A stretch of DNA of 7,850 bases from Solirubrobacteraceae bacterium (lineage in GTDB: Bacteria; Actinomycetota; Thermoleophilia; Solirubrobacterales; Solirubrobacteraceae): the NCBI GenBank assembly GCA_024710825.1, contig JANJUA010000394.1, positions 1-7,850 of the forward strand. Reading direction: 5' to 3'. The notes under the pieces were generated by a model. The model ran no database searches. It worked only from the letters and a program-made list of their open reading frames with translations, and had not been told where the DNA came from. This document shows positions 1 to 7,227 of the stretch, piece by piece; the first letter of the stretch is position 1, and every line of letters starts with the position of its first letter. A program made the position numbers and the translations under genes.

Positions 1-1
1 G

Positions 2-229
2 GACGCCGACACCGCCCGGGCCACGCGGGCGACCCTCCGGCGGATCGAGGCGTCGCTGGCGCCGTACCACGTGGGCGACTACCCGAACTTCGTCGAGGAG
101 CCCACCGATGCGCGCTCGTTCTTCGACGCGGGCACGTGGGCGCGCCTGCGCGACGTCAAGGCGCTCTACGACCCGGAGGACCTGTTCCGGGCCAACCACG
201 CGATCCAGCCGGCCCGGCGCACGCCCTGA
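2..229 (+). CDS. FAD-linked oxidoreductase, C-terminal BBE end (5' partial)
   Basis: This is the last 75 residues of a gene whose start lies outside the window; the reading frame begins at base 2 and ends at TGA 227-229. The tail reads YPNF, then about 35 residues later YDPEDLFRANHAIQP. That is the usual ending of the berberine-bridge-enzyme (BBE) C-terminal domain in FAD-binding_4 oxidoreductases, where a Y-DP-N/D-LF-N-I-P motif closes the protein. Family members bind FAD covalently or tightly and oxidise sugars, alcohols or alkaloid-like substrates. The flavin domain is not visible, so no substrate can be assigned. The gene faces the PucR-like regulator with only 33 bases between stop codons, and no T-rich terminator is seen there. 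Whether it has anything to do with ketone metabolism cannot be told from this fragment. Confidence 0.85.
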   Translation, partial: DADTARATRATLRRIEASLAPYHVGDYPNFVEEPTDARSFFDAGTWARLRDVKALYDPEDLFRANHAIQPARRTP

Positions 230-262
230 GCGCCCCGGCGACGGCTCCGGCCCGCCGCGCCC

Positions 263-1504
263 TCAGACGACGGGCGCCAGGCGGAGCGCCACGCGCAGCT
301 CGAGCTGGCGCTCGGCGACGGCGTGGCCGAGGAGCTCCTCGGCGCGGCGCACCCGGTAGGTCACCGTGTTCTCGTGCACGCCGAGCCGCCGCGCGGCGCG
401 CACGAAGCTCGACCCCTCCTCCAGGAACGTGCGCAGCGTCGCGCGCAGGCGGCACGCCGCGTCGTCCTCGGCGGCGAGCGGCCCCAGCTCGCGCCGCACG
501 AAGCGCTCGGCCTGCTCGCGGTCGCCGATCGCCAGCGCCTCCAGCGCGACGTCGGTGAAGAGCGTGCAGCCGGCCCGCTCAGGCGGCGCGAGTCGCGCGA
601 CCCGGCGCGCCAGCAGCGCCTCCCGGTGGCCGGCGCGGAAGCCGTCGACGCCGAAGCCGCAGGAGCCGACCGCGACGCGCAGGCCGTCGGCGAGCACGTA
701 CCCCGCCAGCGCCGCGAGGTCCGGCGCCCCGCGCAGGCCGACCCAGCAGGCGAGCCGATCGCCTCCCTGCGGCACGACGAGCGGAGCATGGCCGCCGAGC
801 CGGGCGCACACCTCCGTCGCCAGGCGCTCCATGGCGGCGAAGCGAGCCTGTGCGTCGGCCTCGTCGCCGCCCGCCGAGTCTCCGAACACGACGAAGGCGA
901 CGTGGTCGCGCTCGAGCTCGTAGTCGAGCCGCCGGCTCGTCTCCGCCACGTCGAGCGGCGCGCCGCCCAGCAGCGCCCGTACCTCCGCGGCGCGCATCGC
1001 CGCCGCCCCGCGCACCCACTGCTCGCGCTCGCGCACGTACGCGGCGGCGAGCTGGCGCTCGACCTCGTCGACCGACGCGAACAGCCAGTCGCTCAGGTAC
1101 CCGATGGCGGCGACGAAGCCGCCGGCGTCGTCCGTCGACCCGCGCAGCCGCTCCAGCCACAGCCGCAGGAGCTGCGCCTGGGCGATCCGGTAGGCGCGCT
1201 GGAGCAGCGCCAGGTCCAGGCCGCGGCGGACGTACTCCCGCGCGTAGCCGAGAGCCTCCGGCGGCGCGACCGCGCTCGACGGCGCCGTCGTCTCGCGCAG
1301 CATCGTGACGGCCAGCCCGAGGTTCGCGCGGACGCTCTGCCCCGTCCACGTGCGCAGGTCGTCGTCGAGCTCGGAGAGGCTGTGGTGGATGGCGTCCGCG
1401 AGGTCGGCGGAGATCTCGTCGAGGTCACGGCTCATCTCCTCCAGGACCACGTCGACGAGCGCGCGCGTGGCGTGGCTGGGCGCGACGGGGATGGGTTGAG
1501 GCAC
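263..1504 (-). CDS. PucR/CdaR-family transcriptional regulator
   Basis: A 413-residue regulator. The C-terminus (about residues 353-410) has the PucR-type helix-turn-helix: FLEEGSSFVRAARRLGVHENT followed by VTYRVRRAEELLG. The middle (about 195-310) resembles the degenerate GGDEF-like domain of CdaR/PucR proteins. The N-terminal 170 residues are helical and resemble the RsbRD-type sensor domain often found in actinobacterial PucR proteins. No membrane segment is visible, so it should be cytoplasmic. The start is a choice: GTG at 1508-1510 is also in frame, but GAGGAG (1512-1517) lies only 1 base from it and 7 bases from GTG 1502-1504, so the shorter form is preferred. PucR-type proteins usually control nearby catabolic genes in response to a metabolite. 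The gene is divergent from acxA, so it probably controls acetone carboxylase and possibly itself. That target is inferred from position only. Confidence 0.88.
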   Translation of the reverse strand: MPQPIPVAPSHATRALVDVVLEEMSRDLDEISADLADAIHHSLSELDDDLRTWTGQSVRANLGLAVTMLRETTAPSSAVAPPEALGYAREYVRRGLDLALLQRAYRIAQAQLLRLWLERLRGSTDDAGGFVAAIGYLSDWLFASVDEVERQLAAAYVREREQWVRGAAAMRAAEVRALLGGAPLDVAETSRRLDYELERDHVAFVVFGDSAGGDEADAQARFAAMERLATEVCARLGGHAPLVVPQGGDRLACWVGLRGAPDLAALAGYVLADGLRVAVGSCGFGVDGFRAGHREALLARRVARLAPPERAGCTLFTDVALEALAIGDREQAERFVRRELGPLAAEDDAACRLRATLRTFLEEGSSFVRAARRLGVHENTVTYRVRRAEELLGHAVAERQLELRVALRLAPVV

Positions 1505-1511
1505 AGGCACG

Positions 1512-1517
1512 CTCCTC
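1512..1517 (-). promoter_or_regulatory. Shine-Dalgarno deciding the regulator start
   Basis: GAGGAG on the minus strand lies 7 bases before GTG 1502-1504 and only 1 base before GTG 1508-1510. It therefore favours the start two codons further in. Confidence 0.65.
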
Positions 1518-1525
1518 GACGAAAC

Positions 1526-1537
1526 GGTGCGGGCACC
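1526..1537. promoter_or_regulatory. Candidate operator palindrome
   Basis: GGTGC-GG-GCACC is a perfect inverted repeat with 5-base arms. It overlaps the predicted -10 box and start site of the regulator gene. A dimeric regulator bound here would block its own promoter, which suggests autoregulation. It lies about 95 bases upstream of acxA. The motif is short and the DNA is GC-rich, so chance remains possible. Confidence 0.35.
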
Positions 1538-1564
1538 TTACGACGGGCTGTCGGCTCGGTACAA
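1535..1564 (-). promoter_or_regulatory. Predicted sigma70-type promoter of the PucR-like gene
   Basis: On the minus strand, TTGTAC (1559-1564) resembles a -35 box and TAAGGT (1535-1540) fits the TAnnnT -10 pattern, with an 18-base spacer. Transcription would start near 1528, giving a leader of about 24 bases with the GAGGAG ribosome site in it. This is a prediction by eye. Confidence 0.5.
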
Positions 1565-1618
1565 GCCCGGCCCCGAACGTCGGTGCGCGAGGACGAGGAC
1601 AGGGCGCCCGCCGGCGCA

Positions 1619-1624
1619 TAGCTT
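1619..1624 (+). promoter_or_regulatory. Predicted -10 element for leaderless acxA
   Basis: TAGCTT fits TAnnnT and ends 6 bases before the ATG at 1631, so transcription would begin at or next to the A of the start codon. There is no Shine-Dalgarno sequence in front of this ATG, which agrees with a leaderless mRNA, a common arrangement in actinobacteria. No clear -35 box is seen 16-19 bases upstream, which would fit a promoter that needs an activator. Confidence 0.45.
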
Positions 1625-1630
1625 GGCGCC

Positions 1631-3772
1631 ATGGCGACGACATCGCAGGTCCCGCGGGTGCTGGCCATCGACGCCGGCGGCACCATGACCGACACCTTCA
1701 TCGTCGACGCGTCCGGCCGCTTCGTGGTCGGCAAGGCGCAGACGACGCCCCACGACGAGTCGCTCGGGCTGATGCGCTCGGCCGAGGACGCCCTGCGCCA
1801 GTGGGGCACCACAACCGAGGAGGGCTTCCCCCAGATCCGCTCGGGCGTGTTCTCGGGCACCGCGATGCTCAACCGCCTGCTCAGCCGCACCGGGCAGCGC
1901 GTCGGCGCGATCGTCACCGCCGGCCAGGAGGACGCGCTCCAGATGGAGCGCGGCATCCAGACCCGGCTCGGCCTGTCCTACGCCGACCGCCTCCACGTCG
2001 CCACCCACCACCACAACGAGCCACTGGTCCCACGCGAGCGCGTGCACGGCGTCCGCGGGCGCCTGGACCTGTTCGGCGCCGAGGTCCTGCCCCTGCGCGA
2101 GCAGGACGCGCGCGACGCGGCCAACGCGCTGCTCGACGCGGGCGTCGACGGGATCGCGATCTCGCTGATCTTCTCCTACCGCAACCCCGCCCACGAGCAG
2201 CGGGTGGCGGAGATCGTCGCCGAGGAGCAGGCGCGGCGCGGGACCGACGTCCCGGTCTTCGTCTCCAGCGAGCTGTACCCGTCGCGGCGCGACTTCCCTC
2301 GCCTGAGCACCACGGTCGTCGAGGCGTACGCGGCGGAGCCGTCGCGCGACACGCTGCGCGCCGTGCGCGAGCGCACCAAGGCAGCCGGCGCCGGCTTCGA
2401 GCTGCGCGTCATGGCGTCGCACGGCGGGACGATCTCGATCGACGCCGACCAGCTCGCGACGACGCTCGTGTCCGGGCCGATCGGCGGCGTCGTGGGCGCC
2501 CGCTGGCTCGCCGAGCGCATCGGCCTGGAGAACGTGCTGTGCACCGACGTCGGCGGCACGTCGTTCGACGTGGCGCTGCTCACCGGCCGCCGCTACGAGG
2601 TCACGACGACCCCGGACATCGCGCGGTTCCTGCTGAACATGCCGCTCGTGCAGATCGACTCCGTCGGCTCGGGCTGCGGCTCCTACGTCCGCATCGACCC
2701 GAGCTCGCGCCGACCCGAGATCGGCCCGGACTCGGCCGGCGCGCGGATCGGCACCGCCTGGCCGGAGGGCGGCGTCGAGACGGTGTCGATCACCGACCTC
2801 GACGTGGTCCTCGGCCGCCTGAACCCCGAGAACTTCCTCGGCGGGCAGGTGCGGCTCGACGTCGAGCGCGCCCGCCACGAGGTGCGCCGCCAGCTCGCCG
2901 AGCCGCTCGGGCTCGGCGTCGAGCAGGCCGCCGCGGGCATCGTCGACCTCTTCGAGGCTTCGCTGCGCAACGAGGCGGTCGGGCGCATCCTCGGCAAGGG
3001 CTACGCGCCCGCCGACTACGCGCTGCTCTCCTACGGCGGCGGGGGGCCGCTGCACGTCGCCGGCTGCACGCAGGGCGTCCCCTACGAGCAGGTGCTGGTG
3101 CCCGAGTGGGCCGCCGGATTCTCCGCCTTCGGCTGCTCCTGCGCCGACTTCGAGTACCGCTTCGACCGCCAGGTCGACCTGCCGCTGCTTCCGAGCTACC
3201 CCGACGACGTGCGGGTCGGGGTCGGAGCGATGCTCACGCAGGCCTGGCGCGGCCTGGAGGAGCGGGTGGCGGCCGAGCTGGCCAAGTCCGGCTACGCCGC
3301 CGAGGACGTCACGTTCAGCCACCTCGTCCGCATGCAGTACTACGGCCAGCTCGTCGACATCGAGGTCGAGGCGCCGCGCGGCGCGATCGAGACGCCCGCG
3401 GACGTCGACGCGCTGATCGAGTCCTTCGAGCGGACCAACGCCCGCATGTACGCGCGCGCCGCCTCGTCGCCCGAGCTCGGCTACCTGATCGCCCAGGCGA
3501 TCGTGAAGGGCTCGGTGCCCATGGAGAAGCCGACGCTGCCGGAGCTCGAGCTCCAGACGGGCTCCGCGCCGGTCCGGGAGACGCGGACCGTGTGGTGGGC
3601 CGGCGGCCCCGCCACCACCGACGTCTACGACATGGAGTCGGTCCGGGCCGGGCACGCGATCGAGGGCCCGGCGATCCTCGAAGCCGAGTCGACGACCTTC
3701 CCCGTACCGCCCGACCGGCGGACCTGGCTGGACCGCCACGGCATCTTCCACCTCGAGAGCAAGGAGGGCTGA
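1631..3772 (+). CDS. acxA: Acetone carboxylase beta subunit (HyuA/oxoprolinase family)
   Basis: A 713-residue HyuA-like protein, close to the roughly 717 residues usual for AcxA. It has the N-terminal ATPase motif DAGGTMTDTFIVD (residues 14-26), a second phosphate-binding motif DVGGTSFDV (306-314), the SGPIGG turn, and the C-terminal hydantoinase A region. Stretches such as VVGKAQTTP, SGTAMLNR, EGYAAEPSR-like EAYAAEPSR, NPENFLGG and WAAGFSAFGC agree with what I recall of acetone carboxylase AcxA rather than N-methylhydantoinases. In the known enzyme this subunit uses ATP, releasing AMP and two phosphates, to activate acetone and bicarbonate. The intermediates then pass to the manganese site of the alpha subunit, yielding acetoacetate. 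The ATG at 1631 has no Shine-Dalgarno sequence and may be read leaderless. Acetone is the best substrate guess; a related ketone such as butanone or acetophenone cannot be excluded. Confidence 0.9.
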   Translation: MATTSQVPRVLAIDAGGTMTDTFIVDASGRFVVGKAQTTPHDESLGLMRSAEDALRQWGTTTEEGFPQIRSGVFSGTAMLNRLLSRTGQRVGAIVTAGQEDALQMERGIQTRLGLSYADRLHVATHHHNEPLVPRERVHGVRGRLDLFGAEVLPLREQDARDAANALLDAGVDGIAISLIFSYRNPAHEQRVAEIVAEEQARRGTDVPVFVSSELYPSRRDFPRLSTTVVEAYAAEPSRDTLRAVRERTKAAGAGFELRVMASHGGTISIDADQLATTLVSGPIGGVVGARWLAERIGLENVLCTDVGGTSFDVALLTGRRYEVTTTPDIARFLLNMPLVQIDSVGSGCGSYVRIDPSSRRPEIGPDSAGARIGTAWPEGGVETVSITDLDVVLGRLNPENFLGGQVRLDVERARHEVRRQLAEPLGLGVEQAAAGIVDLFEASLRNEAVGRILGKGYAPADYALLSYGGGGPLHVAGCTQGVPYEQVLVPEWAAGFSAFGCSCADFEYRFDRQVDLPLLPSYPDDVRVGVGAMLTQAWRGLEERVAAELAKSGYAAEDVTFSHLVRMQYYGQLVDIEVEAPRGAIETPADVDALIESFERTNARMYARAASSPELGYLIAQAIVKGSVPMEKPTLPELELQTGSAPVRETRTVWWAGGPATTDVYDMESVRAGHAIEGPAILEAESTTFPVPPDRRTWLDRHGIFHLESKEG
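3761..3767 (+). promoter_or_regulatory. Shine-Dalgarno of the alpha-gamma fusion gene
   Basis: AAGGAGG lies inside the last codons of acxA, 6 bases before the GTG start at 3774. With only one base between the two genes, translation of the second is probably coupled to the first, supporting matched production of both subunits. Confidence 0.85.
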
Positions 3773-3773
3773 C

Positions 3774-6554
3774 GTGTCCACCATCGAGCGGTTCCCCGCC
3801 CGCGAGTCGGCGCCGATCGGCTGGGAGGGACAGAGCCTCGCCCAGATGCTCGAGCGCTCCGAGCGCCTGTTCGCCGAGACCGGCCACTACCAGGGCCTCG
3901 AGCGGCTGGCGCTCAAGGACGCCGACCCGCTGCACTTCGAGAAGCTCTTCTCCCGGGTGCGCGGCGGGATGGTCACCGCCCGCGAGACGGCGCTGAACAT
4001 CTCGGCGTCGCCGATCGTGCGCGAGCTCGGGGAGATCTCGTTCGCGCTCTACACGCCGGAGGGCGACAACGTCGCGCTGTCGACGGGGATCATCGTGCAC
4101 GTCCACACGATGAGCGAGGCCATCAAGTACATGGTCCGACACGGCTGGGAGGACAACCCCGGCATCCGGCCGGGCGACATCTTCTCCAACAACCAGCCGA
4201 CGATCGGCGACGTCCACAACGCCGACGTGCAGACGTTCGTGCCGATCTTCCACGGCGACGAGCTGATCGCCTGGGCGGGCGGCGTCATCCACGTCATGGA
4301 CATCGGGGCGACCTCGCCGGGCGGCGTCTGCATCGCCCCGACGACGCGCTTCGACGACGGCATCGACCTGCACTGCATGAAGGTCGGCGAGCGCGACACG
4401 ATCGCGCAGTGGCACCTCAAGCGCGTCTCGATGCAGAGCCGCGCGCCCGGGCTCTACATCCTCGACGAGCGCACCCGCCTGGCGGGCTGCCACATGATCC
4501 GCGACGCGGTGCAGCGGCTCGTCGCCGAGGAGGGCGCGGACGTCTTCAAGCAGTTCGTGCGCGAGGCGATCGAAGACGGCCGGCGCGACTTCAAGGCCCG
4601 CGTGCGGGGCCTGCTCGTCCCCGGCCGCTACCGCTCCTCCGGGTTCACCGAGGCCCGCTACGCCGACAAGGCGAACCTCCCCAAGCGCGCCCGGCGCGAC
4701 CTGCTGATCCACGGCGCCTACGAGGCGGTCGTCGACCGCGACGGGCGCTGGACGACCGACCTGCGCGGCTCCTCGGCGTGGGGCTGGCACTCGTTCAACG
4801 CGACGCCGTCGGCCCAGCAGGGGATGCAGTGGATCCTCTTCACCCAGACGCTGATCTGCAACGACAAGATCAACGACGGCGCCTACTACGCCACCGAGCT
4901 GAAGCTGACGCCGGGAAGCTGGGCGGATCTCGGCGACGCCGCATGCTCGTCGTCGTCGCCGTGGGCGCCGATGTTCGCCACCTTCGTCGGGTACCTGCGG
5001 GCGATCTCGCGGGCGCTGCAGTCGCGCGGCTACATCGAGGAGGTCGTCGCCACCTACACGGTCCCCGGCAACGTCGCCCAGGGCGGCGGCCTGGACCAGT
5101 TCGGGCAGATCTCGGGCTTCATGAACTTCGAGATCGGCGCCCAGGGCCAGGGGGCCAAGTACGTGCTCGACGGGCTCGACTACGGCGCCGCCGTGTTCAA
5201 CCCCGAGGGCGACATGGGCGACATCGAGATGTGGGAGCTCGTGATGCCGATGATCTACGTCGGCCGGAGGATCAAGCCGAACACGGGCGGCTGGGGCCGC
5301 CATCGCGGCGGCTCCTCGTTCGAGTCGCTGCTGCTGGTGCACGGCACGGAGGACTTCGAGGTCGAGAGCATCGGCTCGGGCGGGGTGCTCACGTCGCCCG
5401 GGCTGTTCGGCGGCTACCCGGCGCCGAGCGCCTACGTCCACAACGTCTACGGCTCCGACATCCGCGAGCAGGCGGCCGCGGGCGCGGCCTACCCGGTCGC
5501 CGACGTCGGCGGCGAGGACCCGCAGATGCTCGCCTTCGCGGGCGAGCACCTTCTGGTCCAGGACCCGTTCACGATGATGGTGGCGGTCAAGAGCGGGGAC
5601 CTGTACCTGTCGTCGGGGCGGGGCGGCGGCGGGCTCGGCGATCCGCTGCTGCGGTCCGACGAGAGCCTGGAGGCCGACATCGCCGGCGGCCACGTGCAGC
5701 CGCGCTGGGCCGACCGCGCCTACGGACGCGGGGACCGCGACGCGGTGCGGCGCCGGCGCCTGGAGCGCGCCCGCCCGGCGTCGGAGTGGTGGGCGAGCCA
5801 GCGCGAGCGGATCCTGGCCCAGGACCTGATCGACACCGTGAAGGTGATGCTCGCCGAGTCGATGCGCCTCGAGCCGGCCTGGGCGGCGGAGTACCGCGGC
5901 TTCTGGGACCTCCCCGAGGACTTCGACTTCGACGTCGCGACGCCGACGGTGCCCGTCGCGCGGGCGGCCCCGGGCAAGGTGACGCCGCAGGAGTCGGTGG
6001 CGGCGTTCCTGACCACGACCGAGGCGTTCCGGCCCGCCGACGAGGTCGCCGTGCCGGTCGCGCGGGCGATGACGCGCGAGACGCTCGCCGACCTGCTCGA
6101 CGAGAAGCTCTCGCGCGCCGCGGTCAAGGAGATCCAGTCCTCGATCAAGGACCCCGGGCGCTTCGACCTGTGGGTGTCGATCCTCCAGGAGCGCGTCCCC
6201 TACGACGACCCGATCGTGCTGCCGTACGGCGAGGGCATGAACGTGGTGCGGCGGCTCTCCGACGGCGAGCTGGTGATCCGCACCGACGCGGGCGCCGACC
6301 TCTGCCGATGGGACGAGAACTTCAAGCTGCACGTCCCGATGTTCGTCCGGGACACCGACGAGCTCTACCGGGAGATCTACCCGCCGCTCGCCCACCCGGA
6401 GGGGACGTGGCAGGAGCTACGCGAGTACTACTGCCCGGTCTCCGGGACGCTGCTGGAGACCGAGGCGGTGCCGCCGGGCTACCCCGCCCTGCACGAGTAC
6501 CTGCCCGACCTGACCGGGTTCTACGAGGGCTGGCTGGGACGCAGCCTCCCGTAG
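3774..6554 (+). CDS. acxB: Acetone carboxylase alpha subunit fused to gamma subunit domain
   Basis: A 926-residue protein. Residues 1 to about 720 are a HyuB/AcxB-type alpha subunit. E87, H148, D151 and H173 sit at a constant offset of two from the Mn ligands I recall for Xanthobacter AcxB (E89, H150, D153, H175), so the carboxylation site looks intact. Residues 721-765 are a Pro/Ala/Val-rich stretch. From M766 to the end the protein matches the separate gamma subunit AcxC (about 168 residues): ILQERVPYDDPIVLP, FKLHVPMFVRDTDELYREIYP, REYYCP, and DLTGFYEGWLG at the end. In AcxC the zinc site uses CxC and CxxC pairs. Here they read TDA (837-839) and CPVS (887-890), leaving only C844 and C887, so zinc binding is probably lost. 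The GTG start has a perfect AAGGAGG. The gene probably ends the operon and faces the rpf-like gene 25 bases away. Fusion and family are clear; acetone as substrate is inferred. Confidence 0.9.
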   Translation: MSTIERFPARESAPIGWEGQSLAQMLERSERLFAETGHYQGLERLALKDADPLHFEKLFSRVRGGMVTARETALNISASPIVRELGEISFALYTPEGDNVALSTGIIVHVHTMSEAIKYMVRHGWEDNPGIRPGDIFSNNQPTIGDVHNADVQTFVPIFHGDELIAWAGGVIHVMDIGATSPGGVCIAPTTRFDDGIDLHCMKVGERDTIAQWHLKRVSMQSRAPGLYILDERTRLAGCHMIRDAVQRLVAEEGADVFKQFVREAIEDGRRDFKARVRGLLVPGRYRSSGFTEARYADKANLPKRARRDLLIHGAYEAVVDRDGRWTTDLRGSSAWGWHSFNATPSAQQGMQWILFTQTLICNDKINDGAYYATELKLTPGSWADLGDAACSSSSPWAPMFATFVGYLRAISRALQSRGYIEEVVATYTVPGNVAQGGGLDQFGQISGFMNFEIGAQGQGAKYVLDGLDYGAAVFNPEGDMGDIEMWELVMPMIYVGRRIKPNTGGWGRHRGGSSFESLLLVHGTEDFEVESIGSGGVLTSPGLFGGYPAPSAYVHNVYGSDIREQAAAGAAYPVADVGGEDPQMLAFAGEHLLVQDPFTMMVAVKSGDLYLSSGRGGGGLGDPLLRSDESLEADIAGGHVQPRWADRAYGRGDRDAVRRRRLERARPASEWWASQRERILAQDLIDTVKVMLAESMRLEPAWAAEYRGFWDLPEDFDFDVATPTVPVARAAPGKVTPQESVAAFLTTTEAFRPADEVAVPVARAMTRETLADLLDEKLSRAAVKEIQSSIKDPGRFDLWVSILQERVPYDDPIVLPYGEGMNVVRRLSDGELVIRTDAGADLCRWDENFKLHVPMFVRDTDELYREIYPPLAHPEGTWQELREYYCPVSGTLLETEAVPPGYPALHEYLPDLTGFYEGWLGRSLP
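6069..6551 (+). other. Fused AcxC-like gamma domain (residues 766-926)
   Basis: This part of the gene encodes what is normally a free-standing AcxC. It begins with ATG at 6069, just where AcxC would start (MTRETLADLL against AcxC's short N-terminal helix), so the fusion junction is still visible. There is no Shine-Dalgarno sequence before that ATG and the frame is open through it, so a separate gamma protein is unlikely to be made. The domain is 161 residues, close to full AcxC length. Three of the five cysteines expected in AcxC are replaced (Thr837, Ala839, Ser890). Confidence 0.82.
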
Positions 6555-6579
6555 AGCCCGGCGGTGCGGCGGTCGGCCG

Positions 6580-7212
6580 CTATCCGGCGCAGTTGGGCCA
6601 GGCGGAGGGGCCCTGGCGCCGGAGCAGCAGCTGCGCGCGGCGGTCCTGTTCGGCCTCCGGCGCGGCGGCCGGGTCGCCGCGGCCGCCCATCGCGCGCCAC
6701 GTGGCGCGGCTGAACTGGTACTTGCCGCGATAGGCGCCGCCGGCCGACACCGCGGTCGGGTCGCCGTCGGACTCGCACTCGGCGATACGCGCGAGCAGCG
6801 CGGTCGGGGCGCTGCTCGTCTTCGTGACCCTCACCGCGGCGGTGGTCGCCCGCACGCCCAGAGCGGCCAGGGTCGCGGGGCCGGCGATGCCGTCGACCGC
6901 CAGGCCGTTGGCGCGCTGGAAGCGCTTGACGGCCGCACGCGTCTGGGGGCCGAAGACGCCATCGGCGGGGATGCCGAGCGCGCTCTGGAGCGCGACCACC
7001 GTCGAGCCGGTCGCGCCGGCCCGCACGACGGCGTCGCCGCCGATCTGACCGGCGGGCGCGGCGAGGGCGCCGCCCGCCAGGAAGGTCAGGGTCGCGCACG
7101 CGACGGCGGCGCCGGTCCGGCCGCGGAGCCGGCGTCGGCGGCGACGAAACGCGGCGGCGCGGCGCTCGCGTGACGCGCGCAGCGACTGGCGCCAGGGATC
7201 TCGTTGGGGCAC
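6580..7212 (-). CDS. Secreted peptidoglycan-binding, Rpf/transglycosylase-like protein
   Basis: A 210-residue protein. An unusually Arg-rich N-terminus (residues 4-32) precedes one hydrophobic segment (about 34-52) ending in ALAAPA, consistent with a signal peptide or anchor. Residues 62-118 are a peptidoglycan-binding domain 1 (VVALQSALGIPADGVFGPQT, then VKRFQRANGL and GPATLAAL). Residues 141-210 are a resuscitation-promoting-factor/transglycosylase-like domain: IAECESDGDP with the likely catalytic Glu147, GKYQFSRATWRAMGG, and the terminal GPSAWPNC. Cys146 and Cys208 match the disulfide pair known in Rpf. It should cleave peptidoglycan glycan strands outside the cell, aiding growth or exit from dormancy. 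The GTG start at 7210-7212 has AAGGAG (7221-7226) 8 bases upstream. The leader carries a c-di-AMP riboswitch, as do many actinobacterial rpf genes. Twin-arginine export looks unlikely because no RRxFLK motif is seen. Confidence 0.9.
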   Translation of the reverse strand: MPQRDPWRQSLRASRERRAAAFRRRRRRLRGRTGAAVACATLTFLAGGALAAPAGQIGGDAVVRAGATGSTVVALQSALGIPADGVFGPQTRAAVKRFQRANGLAVDGIAGPATLAALGVRATTAAVRVTKTSSAPTALLARIAECESDGDPTAVSAGGAYRGKYQFSRATWRAMGGRGDPAAAPEAEQDRRAQLLLRRQGPSAWPNCAG

Positions 7213-7220
7213 GTCGGGAA

Positions 7221-7226
7221 CTCCTT
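7221..7226 (-). promoter_or_regulatory. Shine-Dalgarno of the rpf-like gene
   Basis: AAGGAG on the minus strand lies 8 bases before the GTG at 7212 and directly after the riboswitch aptamer. This makes it a likely control point of the switch and fixes the start codon. Confidence 0.7.
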
Positions 7227-7227
7227 G

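Noticed and set aside
323..1621. A 432-codon plus-strand frame over the regulator gene
   Set aside because: It is a shadow: the minus-strand frame has a clear PucR helix-turn-helix, while this one has only Arg/Ala-rich sequence.
1602..1630. Palindromes GGGCGCCC (1602-1609) and GGCGCC (1625-1630) flanking the acxA -10 element as an operator
   Set aside because: Short all-G/C palindromes are frequent throughout this sequence, so there is no reason to single these out without conservation data.
1538..3784. A 748-codon open frame antisense to acxA
   Set aside because: Same high-GC shadow effect; there is no family resemblance, and the overlapped gene is unmistakably AcxA.
3315..6395. A 1026-codon open frame antisense to both acx genes
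   Set aside because: It is the mirror of strongly G/C-ending codons on the other strand. Its composition is low-complexity (Arg, Ala, Val, Asp, His) with no recognisable domain, and it spans two genes that do have clear families.
6569..6580. Small hairpin GCGG-TCGG-CCGC as a terminator for the acx operon
   Set aside because: The stem has only 4 pairs and no T-run on either strand, so it is expected by chance in such GC-rich DNA.
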